Below are positions 27,173 through 36,736 of a DNA stretch of 43,147 bases, one piece after another. Position 1 is the first letter of the stretch. Each line of letters opens with the position of its first letter. Location: contig CALASN010000127.1 in the NCBI GenBank assembly GCA_937888735.1, forward strand, positions 1 through 43,147, given 5' to 3'. The stretch is from UBA5499 sp002426275 (lineage in GTDB: Bacteria > Bacillota > DTU084). Under the pieces are notes generated by a model. That model had not been told where the DNA came from. It searched no databases and worked only from the letters and a program-made list of their open reading frames with translations. Position numbers and translations under genes: made by a program.

Positions 27173-29455
27173 GTGAGAAAGGAAATGAAGAAATTCGCGA
27201 GCGTTTTGTTTCTAACTCTATTCTTGCTGGCAGGCTCGGCCGCCGCCGGCATCAACGAAGGCTTTGAAGCGGACGCCGTCTCTTGGTCTGCAGCCGCCAC
27301 GACCGGAACAGTGAATTTAGCGGCCAGCGGCGAGAATGCTTTCCAGGGCGGCAAATCCTTGAAAATTCATTATGAAAATCTGGCCGGCGGAGAGTGCCTG
27401 CGGATCAGTCCCCGAGAGCCCTTGGTGCTTTCCGGCCTTCCCTTGGAGCTTAACTTACGCGCGTATGGGAACTCCGAGTCTGCGCAGTTATTGCTCACCG
27501 ACGCCCAGGGACAGGTTTTCACCTTTCCCCTGGGGACCGTTTATCAGCAGTGGCCGCTGCTGCAGTTGGACTGGAGCTCTATCCAAGGCACCGGCGAGAT
27601 CAGGCTGCCGCTGGTCTTCACAGAACTGCGCTTCTTTCCCCAGGATGAAGCCGGAGTTCTCTATCTGGATCAGCTGCAAAGCAAAGAGGCGATCCTAGAG
27701 TTCGGTCAGACCGCCCACCCGGCGGGGCAGCCGCTGAAGTTAGGCTACCAGGCGAAGTTCGAGAGCGCGGCGGTTTCCCTGCCTGTGCAAGCAAGCTTGA
27801 AAAGAGACGGCATAGTGGCGGCGCAAAGGCAGGCGATAATCTCCGCGGCTGCGCCTTCTGGGTATTTCGACTTCGGGGAACAGCGGCCTGGTCTATATGA
27901 CTGCGAATTAACGGGTCAAATTGCCAATCGTACTTTCAGCTTTCCCGCTTGTCAAGCGGTGGTTTTGGCTCCGGTCCAGCCGGCTGGGAGCAAACCGTTT
28001 TTGGGCGTGCAGACTCATTACGGCCTCAGACGGGGTAAGCTGCCGGATAATCTGAACTTGGTTCAGTTGGCCGGAGCGGAGATAATCCGCGATGAACTTT
28101 TTTGGCGGGAGATTGAAAAAAAGAAAGGAGAGTACTCCTTCACTCAAGACTACGTGGGCTATGTGGATGAGGCGGTGTCCAGGGGATTAGATATCCTGAT
28201 CATTTTAGATTATGGAAACGACATCTATGTCGATGAGGGAGGCGTGCCTGTCACGCCGGAGGAATTGGCCGGCTGGAAGGGATATGTGAGAGCCGTCGTC
28301 TCGCGGTATAAGGATAAGGTCAAATATTGGGAGGTCTGGAATGAGTTCAATATCGGCTCAGGTTTTTCCGACGCACAAAAGCAGCAATATCCGACGGCCA
28401 GCGCCAAAGTGCAGCTTTACCTGCCTTTGCTCAGAGCAACATATCAGACAGTCAAAGAAATCGATCCCGCAGCCACAGTGATCGGCGGCACGTTGGCGGG
28501 GGTGGACCTGAATTTCATTGGAGCTGTCATCTCTGGCGGAGGATTGCAATATATGGACGCTATTTCCCTCCATCCCTATTGCTATCCGCAAAGTCCCGAA
28601 GGAAATAATCTGTTAGGCAGAATAGCTCAGGTCCGCAGCCTCATGGCCCAGGGAGGGCGGCAGCTGCCGATTTGGATTACGGAAATCGGCTGGCCCACCC
28701 ACCTGGGGGACGGCAGGGGAGTGGCTGAAGCCACTCAGGCTGCATATCTGGCGCGGATGTACGCCCTGTTTGCCAGCCAGCCGGATGTGGCGGCAGTCTT
28801 TTGGTATGACTTTCAGAATGACGGCACGAATCCAGCTTACAACGAAGATAACTTTGGCCTCGTTCGTCAGGATTTCTCACCGAAGCCGGGCTATTTCAGC
28901 TTGAGTCAGATCTGCCGCGCTCTGCGGGGCTTCCGGCAGGTGAATGCTGTTTCACAAGGAGAAGTGGGCCTGTGGCATTATCAAGTCGTAAGCTCCCAAG
29001 GAGAAAAGCATATCCTCTGGTCCGTCTCGGGGACAAAGACGGTTGCGCTTCCCATAAATGGCACTTGTCTCGTGCGAGATTTGCGGGGAGCGTGCCACGA
29101 GCTTTCCCCGCCGGCCGCCCTAGAGGTGACGGCCAGTCCGGTCATCGTTGAGGCGAAAGGGGAAGCGGCGCCTGAAGAAAGCGGTTTCGATTTTCGCTTC
29201 GCAGCCAATCCGCTTCCCCAAGGCGACGACTTGAGGATTTATCTGACTGCCACAGGAAGGGTGCGGCAGGCGACGGCGGAGCTCTACAATCTTGCCGGCA
29301 GGAGAGTCATGCAAGGGCAGTTTCAGCAGCTTGCGCCCGCGGTTTTCATCATCTCCACGCAAGGAGCGGAGCCGGGCGCGTATTTGGTAAGGGTTATCGC
29401 GCAATTTGAGAGCGGGGAAACCGAAGTTGAACGAAAGTTACTTCTCATCCTCTGA
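27173..29455 (+). CDS. Secreted clan GH-A glycosidase with FlgD-like sorting tail (760 aa)
   Basis: The start is uncertain: GTG 27173, 3 bp after the previous stop, matches the local context of the paralogue's GTG at 7436 but has no clear SD. ATG 27185 is the alternative, but its AAGGA is too close. A signal peptide is followed by one CBM-like sandwich, an Ig-like spacer and a GH-A barrel from about 276 (FLGVQTHYG) with acid/base E391 (EVWNEFN) and nucleophile E504 (ITEIGWPT). The FlgD-like tail from about 673 includes AANPLPQ and LYNLAGRRV and ends LLLIL. It lacks the extra N-terminal sandwich of the 912-aa paralogue. Substrate unknown. Confidence 0.8.
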   Translation: MRKEMKKFASVLFLTLFLLAGSAAAGINEGFEADAVSWSAAATTGTVNLAASGENAFQGGKSLKIHYENLAGGECLRISPREPLVLSGLPLELNLRAYGNSESAQLLLTDAQGQVFTFPLGTVYQQWPLLQLDWSSIQGTGEIRLPLVFTELRFFPQDEAGVLYLDQLQSKEAILEFGQTAHPAGQPLKLGYQAKFESAAVSLPVQASLKRDGIVAAQRQAIISAAAPSGYFDFGEQRPGLYDCELTGQIANRTFSFPACQAVVLAPVQPAGSKPFLGVQTHYGLRRGKLPDNLNLVQLAGAEIIRDELFWREIEKKKGEYSFTQDYVGYVDEAVSRGLDILIILDYGNDIYVDEGGVPVTPEELAGWKGYVRAVVSRYKDKVKYWEVWNEFNIGSGFSDAQKQQYPTASAKVQLYLPLLRATYQTVKEIDPAATVIGGTLAGVDLNFIGAVISGGGLQYMDAISLHPYCYPQSPEGNNLLGRIAQVRSLMAQGGRQLPIWITEIGWPTHLGDGRGVAEATQAAYLARMYALFASQPDVAAVFWYDFQNDGTNPAYNEDNFGLVRQDFSPKPGYFSLSQICRALRGFRQVNAVSQGEVGLWHYQVVSSQGEKHILWSVSGTKTVALPINGTCLVRDLRGACHELSPPAALEVTASPVIVEAKGEAAPEESGFDFRFAANPLPQGDDLRIYLTATGRVRQATAELYNLAGRRVMQGQFQQLAPAVFIISTQGAEPGAYLVRVIAQFESGETEVERKLLLIL

Positions 29456-29474
29456 AGAAAAGGGGGCAGACGCA

Positions 29475-32198
29475 TTGAAGAGAACGTTTTTTTTCAATAT
29501 CCTCCTCATGTTCGCATTAACGCTGGCAGCGGGAGCCGAGGAATTTCTGATCGAGGACTTTGAGACTCTCGGAGGATTACATGTATGGGGAGAATATTAT
29601 GATACCACGCTCAGCAAAGTGGAGATCGTCTCCGAACCTGTGAAAGCGGGATCTGGCGCGGCGAAGGTTTCCTACGCTTTGCGTCCTGTAGGCGATTCAT
29701 TGGCATATGTGCAGCTGGCTATTAACAAATTGTTGCCCGCCAACTACGGAGCCATAAAGCTGTGGGTGTACGGCAATGAGAAAGGCAACCTTGTGTACAT
29801 GCGGATTGTGGACGGCACGGGCGAGACTTTTCAATATAGGTTAGGAAACCTCACTCCAGGCTGGCAGCTGCTGGAGGTGGATTTAGCGAATCCCATTGGC
29901 TCGTGGGGCGGCGATGAAGATCGCCTTCTGGACGGGCCGGTGCGCGTTGACTCAATCATTGTGGATAAGCCGCCTGTGACAGATGATGTAGTTTATTTCG
30001 ATCAACTGATGTTCTCCGCAGAAGGCGGCTTTATTCGCGGCTGCGCTTTGGATCCCAATGGGTACCCAGTGGAGGGAATAAGAGTTTCACTGGCCGAAGA
30101 TCCGTTCTGGGTGACTGAAACCGATGAGAACGGAGAGTATGAGCTATTTTGCCCGGCGGGGACTTATACGCTGACGGCGGAGAAAAAGGGCTATGAAAGC
30201 CAGCAAATACCCAATGTGACCGTAACGCTGGCTCAGACCACCAGACAAGATTGGAACGTCATGTGGGGGCCGGATACGAGCGTTTACTCCGATAAAGCTT
30301 ACGGTTCAGAAGACGGCTTAATATTGCAGAAGGGCGGTGGCGAGAAATGGAACGGGGAGATCGTGGAGATTGGCGGACGAAAGGCGGTTAAAACGAATAA
30401 CGCCAGTGGAATACGTTACTTCTGCTATGACGTGGACAACAGTTATCTGTATGGCGGCAATAATCGGGTTTGGATATTTGTGGAGTATTACGATCAGGGA
30501 AACGGCGTGATCGGTCTGCAGTATGATTCCCAGACAGGGGGTTTTACCCTTGCCGGCGTCGTCACCCGCACTAATACCCTTACTTGGAAAACTGCCAGCT
30601 TTTTTCTCCCTGACGCCCGCTTTGTCGGCGGCACAGCCGGCGGTGATTTTTGGTTTGGAATCTGGGTTCCAGGTTATGGCTTTCAGCCGGACGCTTACAT
30701 AGGCAAAGTCACAGTCATGAAGGAAGGCCGGGTTTTGCAGCTTTCAGCGAATCCCAAAGTATTTTCTCCCGCCAAGGGAAAGACGGTGGAAGTTTTCTAT
30801 AAGCTCTCAGCTGCAGCCGCGGTTTCGGCCTGGGTGGAAGACAGAGCTGGCAGCAGGATCGCCACTTTGGCCGAAGGACAAGAACAGACGCTTCAAGGAA
30901 CGGTAACCTGGGCGGGGCGCACAGACCAAGGGGAGCTGGTTCCGGATGGGGTTTATGTAATCAAGTTGGGAACTGTGGGCCAGGGTTGGAACGAGAATGG
31001 CACGGCTCTGACCACAGTGGAAGTGGACAATAGTTCTCCGGCTGCGCCTCGAATCACAGAGCCCGCTTCTCCGGTAACTCTTAACGAACCGAGACTTTTT
31101 ATCACAGGCCTGGCTTCGACCGGCGCAAATGTAGCCGTTTATCTCGGCGAGATTAAAGCCGGACAGGCGCGGGCGGACGGCAAGGGAAAGATAACTTATC
31201 TGTTGCAGAATTTGACGGTGGGCAATAATCTGGTGACGCTGCGGGAAGTGGATCCCGCGGGCAACGAGAGCGAACATTCGGGCAGCTTGGCGGTAAATTA
31301 TGCTCCTGACGCTGCAATCGGTCAGCTCACAGTCTGGCCGCAGGAATTCAATCCCCGGCTGAACGCTGCGGAAGTCCGTTTTTATTTAGCCGGGCAGCAG
31401 AATGTGGAGCTGAACCTGCTGGATGGAGAAGGAAACGTACTCGCCCAGCTGCTGCCTTTGGCAAGCCGCAGCGGCGAGGTCAGATACCAGTGGGACGGCA
31501 AGATTGACGGCGCTTTCGCTGCGGATGGAATCTATCTTCTCAAGGTGCAGGGCGCGGCCCAGGCCGTATGCAAGGTAGCGGTGGATTCAAAGCCGCCTCT
31601 GGCGCCGGTGCTGCTTTTGCCCAGCTTTCAGGTGAGCGACGGGCTGGTGCGGTTTGCTTGGGAAGGGGACGGCTCGGCCAGTCAATATCGCCTTGCGGTA
31701 TGGCAGGAAGGCAGAGAAGAGGAGAAGCAGGTCTACGATGCTCTGCAAGCTAGTTTGCAGCTCACCGAGCCCTTGCGGTCCGGAGAGTGGTTTTGGCAGG
31801 TGGAAAGCAGGGACGAGGCCGGCAATTGCGCCAGCTCGGAGCAGGGAAGTTTTACAGTGAATAAGGTTCTGCCCGCCACGCTGGAGATCCTCAATCTCCA
31901 GGCCGGACCTAACCCGTTTGCACCCAATGGCAATGGCCGCTATGAGCAGCTGCAGGTGAGCTACTCCCTCACGCAGCCGGCCACTGTCCAGATCAAGATC
32001 TTTAACCTGGCGGGCAAAGAGGTCTATAGGAGATCGTCCTTTCCAGAAGCTGCGGGAGACCATTTCTTCCTATGGGACGGCCGCGACGGACAGGGAAGGC
32101 GAGTGGCAGGCGGCGCGGATCTGCTGGCGATCACAGCCGACAGCCCGGAGCGGAAGGCGCCCAGCCGCGCGCGGAAGCTGATCAGCGTGTTATATTAG
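29475..32198 (+). CDS. Secreted modular scaffold with FlgD-like C-terminal sorting domain (907 aa)
   Basis: I place the start at TTG 29475: AAAAGGGGG (29458-29466) is 8 nt upstream, a signal peptide begins directly (MKRTFFFNILLMFALTLAAG), and the length then equals the 907-aa paralogue. An earlier TTG at 29406 would overlap the preceding gene. Order: CBM-like sandwich, carboxypeptidase-regulatory-like domain (IRGCALDPNGYPVEGI), a sandwich with YFCYDVDNSYLY, FlgD-like, bacterial Ig-like, FlgD-like, Fn3-like, and a terminal FlgD-like domain from about 805 (GPNPFAPNGNGRYEQL, IFNLAGKEVY, ending SVLY). A binding scaffold displayed at the surface is inferred. Confidence 0.78.
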   Translation: MKRTFFFNILLMFALTLAAGAEEFLIEDFETLGGLHVWGEYYDTTLSKVEIVSEPVKAGSGAAKVSYALRPVGDSLAYVQLAINKLLPANYGAIKLWVYGNEKGNLVYMRIVDGTGETFQYRLGNLTPGWQLLEVDLANPIGSWGGDEDRLLDGPVRVDSIIVDKPPVTDDVVYFDQLMFSAEGGFIRGCALDPNGYPVEGIRVSLAEDPFWVTETDENGEYELFCPAGTYTLTAEKKGYESQQIPNVTVTLAQTTRQDWNVMWGPDTSVYSDKAYGSEDGLILQKGGGEKWNGEIVEIGGRKAVKTNNASGIRYFCYDVDNSYLYGGNNRVWIFVEYYDQGNGVIGLQYDSQTGGFTLAGVVTRTNTLTWKTASFFLPDARFVGGTAGGDFWFGIWVPGYGFQPDAYIGKVTVMKEGRVLQLSANPKVFSPAKGKTVEVFYKLSAAAAVSAWVEDRAGSRIATLAEGQEQTLQGTVTWAGRTDQGELVPDGVYVIKLGTVGQGWNENGTALTTVEVDNSSPAAPRITEPASPVTLNEPRLFITGLASTGANVAVYLGEIKAGQARADGKGKITYLLQNLTVGNNLVTLREVDPAGNESEHSGSLAVNYAPDAAIGQLTVWPQEFNPRLNAAEVRFYLAGQQNVELNLLDGEGNVLAQLLPLASRSGEVRYQWDGKIDGAFAADGIYLLKVQGAAQAVCKVAVDSKPPLAPVLLLPSFQVSDGLVRFAWEGDGSASQYRLAVWQEGREEEKQVYDALQASLQLTEPLRSGEWFWQVESRDEAGNCASSEQGSFTVNKVLPATLEILNLQAGPNPFAPNGNGRYEQLQVSYSLTQPATVQIKIFNLAGKEVYRRSSFPEAAGDHFFLWDGRDGQGRRVAGGADLLAITADSPERKAPSRARKLISVLY

Positions 32199-32218
32199 CA
32201 CAACAGGAGGCGATAGCA

Positions 32219-33079
32219 ATGAAGAAAATCATTTCTTGGAGTCTGTTGATGTTTATCTGCGCATCTGGCGCTCTCATGGCGGCCGAGCGCGGAGCGTTTC
32301 CCACCATCGGCATCGGCGCTCGGCCTTTGGCCATGGCCGGCGCTTTTGCGGCCATAGCCGATAGCCCGGACGCTATCTACTGGAACCCGGCCGGAGCTGC
32401 TCAGCTGCAAACTCCCCAGGCGTCCAGCATGCAGACGGATCTTTTTGGCTTGGGAATCAACTATAATTGGTTCAGTTTTGTGAAGCCTGTGGGCAAATAC
32501 GCTCTGGGCCTGGGCTACGCGGGTCTGGATGCGAGCCGGGCTTTCGGCGAGTTCCCGTATCGGGAAGCGAGCTATCTGCTCAGCTTCGCGGGAAAAGCGG
32601 GCGAGAACGTCCTCTGGGGAATCAACGGGAAATATAACTATCTCAAAGGCGGCAGCGAGCTGGTGAACAGCAATCAAGCCGGCTTCGGCCTTGACGCCGG
32701 GGTTTTATACCTTAAAGGCAGCTGGAGTTTCGGCGCTGTGGTGCGGGATCTGGGGACCAAACTCACGGGCACTACGCGGGAAGACGGCGCGCCGAAGGCC
32801 GCGGAAACAAAGCTTAAACCTGACCTCACGCTGGCGGCAGCTTACAGCAAAGGTAAAGTCACGTGGGCTTTAGATCTGGGCGAGTTGGCCAACAGTCCCC
32901 AATTGCACCTGGGAGCGGAATACCTGGTTAACCAGTACGTCAGCCTGCGCGCCGGCTACAGTGACGGCAGCTTCACAGGCGGGATTGGCGTTGCCAAAGG
33001 CAAGTGGCTGTTTGATTACGCCTATAATACGCATCAGGCGGGTGATGCCCAGAGGTTTTCGTTGGGGTTGAGATTCTGA
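32219..33079 (+). CDS. PorV/UPF0164-like outer-membrane barrel (286 aa)
   Basis: ATG 32219 is chosen because CAGGAGG (32204-32210) is 8 nt upstream and a signal peptide begins there (MKKIISWSLLMFICASG); the frame is open further upstream, but only as a shadow of the preceding gene. The mature N-terminus has the family signature IGIGARPLAMAGAFAAIADS followed by YWNPAG. A run of beta strands follows, ending GDAQRFSLGLRF with terminal Phe. PorV (LptO) of type IX secretion and its UPF0164 relatives are FadL-like barrels that bind the C-terminal domain of exported proteins. Placed directly after two FlgD-tailed genes, it is the best candidate for their shuttle. It is the only intact copy in the window. 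Confidence 0.8.
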   Translation: MKKIISWSLLMFICASGALMAAERGAFPTIGIGARPLAMAGAFAAIADSPDAIYWNPAGAAQLQTPQASSMQTDLFGLGINYNWFSFVKPVGKYALGLGYAGLDASRAFGEFPYREASYLLSFAGKAGENVLWGINGKYNYLKGGSELVNSNQAGFGLDAGVLYLKGSWSFGAVVRDLGTKLTGTTREDGAPKAAETKLKPDLTLAAAYSKGKVTWALDLGELANSPQLHLGAEYLVNQYVSLRAGYSDGSFTGGIGVAKGKWLFDYAYNTHQAGDAQRFSLGLRF

Positions 33080-33099
33080 GGGAAGGAGGTTTCTGAGCG

Positions 33100-34887
33100 G
33101 TGGGAAGAAAAACGGTTTGTTTAACCTTGCTGTTAATAATCGTCTCCGCTGTTTGTTCCGCGGCTACAGCCACGGATTATTGGACAAGGCAGGCTTTAGC
33201 GCAGCTAGCTTATGCCGGCTTAATCCCCCAGGACGCGGTGAGCGCGGGACTGAGCCGGCTGGAAGCGGCGGAGCTGGCGGCGGCAGCGATTGCAAAGGCC
33301 GACGGGCAGACATTGACAGAAGAGAATTTGCAGTCGCTTGATAGATTGCTGCTTGAATTCCAAAGCGAGCTTGCGGCTTCAGAAGTGAGCTTAACAGAGC
33401 TCAGGGAGAAACTGGAGAAAGCCAAGCAAGATGTTCAAAGAAGGCGCAATAAAATCAGCCCTTGGAGCGAAGCTAAGGGGTTGGTGAGCATTTCGCCAGG
33501 CGGAGGCGGCAATCCCAGAGTTTTCAATGCAGTGCGGCTAAGACCTTTGTCCCTTGACGGCAAGACGCGTTTGGGCTTTACACTCTATATGGAAAACGCG
33601 CTGGGCGGCGCCTCTGATCAAATTAGCACGATGTCTACTGATTTCTACTTTAACACAACGCTCGCCTGGGGAAGGGAAGCTATTTATTTAACGTTAGGTG
33701 ATTTTTGGCTTACCAATACGCCATTTACTATTTACAGTGCCTTTCGTCAGGATGATACGTGGGGGGAAGCCCGACGGGGATTTAACGGCGTCCGCATACA
33801 GACAAAGACATTGGGACTCAACTGGCAGAGCTTTCTCAGCAGAACCGCGGACGGCAATGGCTCCGGGTTCGATCGTTATCTGTGTTTTAGCTCCGTCGCC
33901 ATTCCTCAAAAGGACGGAGAGGCAAAGTTAAACTTACTGCGCACCTGGGATGATTTGGCTTCCAGCGGCAGGACGCAAGGCGCTTTATCCAGCACGACTG
34001 TGGGTTTGTCTTTCCTCAGGCGAGGCGGACTTTGGGGGAAAAGTTATAACATTTCAGGAGAAGGAAATCTAAATTTCCTGGAGCAGGATGTTTACGATAC
34101 TGCTGTGGCGACTACCGAATTCGCCGCTCGCCTGGCTGGCAGGATAAATTTTGCGCTCCCCATCGACTTTACTTATTATGCCATCAGCGATCAGTATCCG
34201 CGCGGGATAACAGCCATTCAGAGTATCGGCGCCGACTTTGTATATCAATATGAAGAAAATCCTTGGGAGCCATATTACATCGCCAATGTGCAGCGGCTTG
34301 AATTGACAACGGGCAATTTAAAGCTGGGAAAATATCTAGAGCTTAAAGGCAAGTGGGATCGCGCGAAGGAACTTTTCCCCACAGGCGACAGCCCCAAGAG
34401 CTTCGGCTACTTGGGAGCGGAGCTCGTGGGCAACATTGAGAAGTTTTTGCCTGCCTCTTGGGCCAGGAATCAAAAACTGCATTTCACTGTTGGGGAATAT
34501 AAAACCTACCGTCGGGAAGACGCCGATCTCCGGCAGCAGGTTCGCTCTGTGAGCTTCAGCCAGAAGGTGTTGAATAATTTGGATCTGGCTTTAGGTTATG
34601 AAGAATATGGCCTTACAGGCCGGCAAAACGCCAGCAGGCGCTCTGAGTTAGCGGAAGTGCCGTTTGCTGAGCTAACCTGGCGGCCCTTTTCCGGCAGCAC
34701 GCTAACCTGGTTAGTTCAGCCAAGAAGAGAAAAGTCTGGAGAAGCCGTCGAGGAGATCTTAAAGCAAAAAGTGCGCCTGTCCAGCTCAATCGGTCCGTCC
34801 ACCTGGCTGAAAGTAGGCGTTGATTTGGCTAAAACTGCCGCTCAACAGACGCAGAGCATTAATATTGAATATCGCAGTGGTTTTTAA
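33100..34887 (+). CDS. SLH-like / coiled-coil / beta-barrel porin (OmpM/SlpA type, 595 aa)
   Basis: GTG 33100 behind AAGGAGG. Signal peptide about 1-24. An SLH-like motif covers about 27-70 (DYWTRQALAQLAYAGLIP, SRLEAAELAAAAI), closer to the SLH consensus than the paralogue at 13819. It is followed by the SLH-porin linker LDRLLLEFQSELAASEVSL, a coiled coil to about 115, and a beta-barrel ending IEYRSGF. The SLH part would hold the protein to the cell wall while the barrel sits in the outer membrane. An N-terminal Trp-containing helix is kept here and blurred in the other copy, so the two may differ in anchoring. Confidence 0.75.
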   Translation: MGRKTVCLTLLLIIVSAVCSAATATDYWTRQALAQLAYAGLIPQDAVSAGLSRLEAAELAAAAIAKADGQTLTEENLQSLDRLLLEFQSELAASEVSLTELREKLEKAKQDVQRRRNKISPWSEAKGLVSISPGGGGNPRVFNAVRLRPLSLDGKTRLGFTLYMENALGGASDQISTMSTDFYFNTTLAWGREAIYLTLGDFWLTNTPFTIYSAFRQDDTWGEARRGFNGVRIQTKTLGLNWQSFLSRTADGNGSGFDRYLCFSSVAIPQKDGEAKLNLLRTWDDLASSGRTQGALSSTTVGLSFLRRGGLWGKSYNISGEGNLNFLEQDVYDTAVATTEFAARLAGRINFALPIDFTYYAISDQYPRGITAIQSIGADFVYQYEENPWEPYYIANVQRLELTTGNLKLGKYLELKGKWDRAKELFPTGDSPKSFGYLGAELVGNIEKFLPASWARNQKLHFTVGEYKTYRREDADLRQQVRSVSFSQKVLNNLDLALGYEEYGLTGRQNASRRSELAEVPFAELTWRPFSGSTLTWLVQPRREKSGEAVEEILKQKVRLSSSIGPSTWLKVGVDLAKTAAQQTQSINIEYRSGF

Positions 34888-34908
34888 TCAGTGAAGGGAG
34901 GCTGGCAA

Positions 34909-36642
34909 ATGAAAAGATTCGGCTTGCTAATTGTGATTGTGCTCTTTTCTTGTTCGGCTTTGGCCGCGGGGAACTTTCTGCCGTTTGTCCCACAAAGCCA
35001 AGGGGATGATGTTGATCTGACGCAGCTGCAGCAGCGCCTTTTCGATTCGGAGCTGGAATTGGGCAGAAGGCTGAAGGAGATCCAAAGTCTCCGGGAGGAG
35101 CAGGCGCGATTTGACAGACAGCTCGATAGCTTTTACCTTACAGGCAAAGGTTTTGCCCAATTGAGGCGTTTCAACATCGCCGGCGAAGGCAAGACGGCGG
35201 CGAAAAACTTTTTGGGGCAGCCTTTGTGGTATGACGGAGTGGAAACTGAGGCCCAAACTCAAGGCAGCAAAGCTAACCAGCAGATGTATCTGACCATTGT
35301 GGGCAAACCCTCGGAGCAGATCGAGGTGGCCAGCAGCATAGTGCCTTCTGCGGTTTGGGGTGGCGGCAGCAAACTGCGTTTGGATAACGTGGTCATCAAG
35401 GCGAACTTCAATAATTTCAAGACGACGGCCGGCACATTTTGGGCTGAGTTTTCACCTTTGACTTTGTATTATCCCCAAGCTCAGAGCTGGTTTGAAAGCG
35501 CCTTCTATACCAGACAGCGCGCTCAGTGGGAAGAGGAACAGGGGATTGTGGGCAACAAACGCAAACTGGAAGGCTTATCTTTGGAATACGGTCTGAATAA
35601 TCTCTTTTTGCAAGGCTTTATGTCCAAAGTTAAAGATAACTCGAATAATTCGCGGCACCGTTTTCTCACGGGTTACGCTGTGAATCTCACGCCTTCCGGT
35701 AAAAATCTTTTGGGAGCGAATTGGCTGAGGCTTTCAGACGATCCTGTGGGCGGCGCGGGCAGCGCCATGAACGCGGAACTTCTGGGCCTGAACTGGAATT
35801 GGAGCTTACGGCGCGACTTGAGCGCCAGCGGCGAGCTTGTGCGCAGTAAATATGACAATAGCGTCACGGAGACGGTGGCTGCGGCGGAAGATCTGGCGGC
35901 CTGGTGCGAGCTGCGTTGGGAAATGGACAAAGTTATCGTCCAGCTACGTACTTTGAAGGTCGGACCATATTATTACGCTCCCGCCGCCCAATCCCGCACT
36001 TATAATCTCTCCGATTTGACCCGCTTCGGAGCTCCGGAGAGCGTTACGGCTATGGGCGGCACTGTGGCGGATGCAAACAGAGAGGCTTTGCCTTACGGTT
36101 TGGCGACGCCCAACCGCAAGGGATATCAGCTGAGCGCTCTGTATGCGCCTGGTGGACGGCTACAGGCGGCTTTTCAGCGGACAGATTTGCATCAGGTGCG
36201 GCCCACGGCGGAAGACGGGACGATCAGTGAGACTGCGCCCAAGTATCATTATATTGCAGACCGCATAGGCGGAAAAATTGATTTAACCGGCATTTTACGT
36301 GTTCGTGAGCGCGCTTTTCCACAGAAAAATTTGAATTTCGTCTGTCAGCTGGAGCGGCGTTCCACAATTGCAGCCGCCTCCGCAGAGCGCTTTAAGGAAA
36401 TTCTCACAGATTGGGGATTTAGCTATGAACTGAGGCCAGGCTGGAATGTCCTTTTGGGCGGAAAAAAGAAGAATTCAGACGAGACAGAGCGCAACAGCCT
36501 CACATATGGACTGGAAGTCATCGTAAGTCCCCAGACGGCAGTCTGCGTAACCAGCAGCGCTATTGATTACCAAGATAAGACAGACGGCAAGAACGATTAT
36601 GAAGCCAAAGCGACGGAGGTTTCTTTGAAAACTTATTTTTAG
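34909..36642 (+). CDS. Outer-membrane beta-barrel with N-terminal coiled coil, family not recognised (577 aa)
   Basis: ATG 34909 is preferred over the in-frame GTG 34891 because GGGAGG lies between them, about 8 nt before the ATG, and a signal peptide starts there (MKRFGLLIVIVLFSCSALA). A coiled coil (about 35-75, LQQRLFDSELELGRRLKEI) leads into a beta-rich domain ending LKTYF. Conserved with the 592-aa paralogue are WYDGVETEAQTQGSKAN, GTFWAEFSPLTLYY and VGPYYYAP. Function not recognised; an outer-membrane channel or surface partner is inferred from the barrel signature and the fixed neighbourhood. Confidence 0.65.
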   Translation: MKRFGLLIVIVLFSCSALAAGNFLPFVPQSQGDDVDLTQLQQRLFDSELELGRRLKEIQSLREEQARFDRQLDSFYLTGKGFAQLRRFNIAGEGKTAAKNFLGQPLWYDGVETEAQTQGSKANQQMYLTIVGKPSEQIEVASSIVPSAVWGGGSKLRLDNVVIKANFNNFKTTAGTFWAEFSPLTLYYPQAQSWFESAFYTRQRAQWEEEQGIVGNKRKLEGLSLEYGLNNLFLQGFMSKVKDNSNNSRHRFLTGYAVNLTPSGKNLLGANWLRLSDDPVGGAGSAMNAELLGLNWNWSLRRDLSASGELVRSKYDNSVTETVAAAEDLAAWCELRWEMDKVIVQLRTLKVGPYYYAPAAQSRTYNLSDLTRFGAPESVTAMGGTVADANREALPYGLATPNRKGYQLSALYAPGGRLQAAFQRTDLHQVRPTAEDGTISETAPKYHYIADRIGGKIDLTGILRVRERAFPQKNLNFVCQLERRSTIAAASAERFKEILTDWGFSYELRPGWNVLLGGKKKNSDETERNSLTYGLEVIVSPQTAVCVTSSAIDYQDKTDGKNDYEAKATEVSLKTYF

Positions 36643-36736
36643 CATAGATTTTTAGGCGACTCCGGACCAGATGAAGACGATTCTGGGGTGAAAAAATACT
36701 GCTAGATAATTTTTAGCGGAAGGATGTGATTGTCAG

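Noticed and set aside
32072..32218. 49-codon N-terminal extension of the PorV-like protein
   Set aside because: It overlaps the end of the preceding scaffold gene and would bury the signal peptide; ATG 32219 has a good ribosome-binding site.
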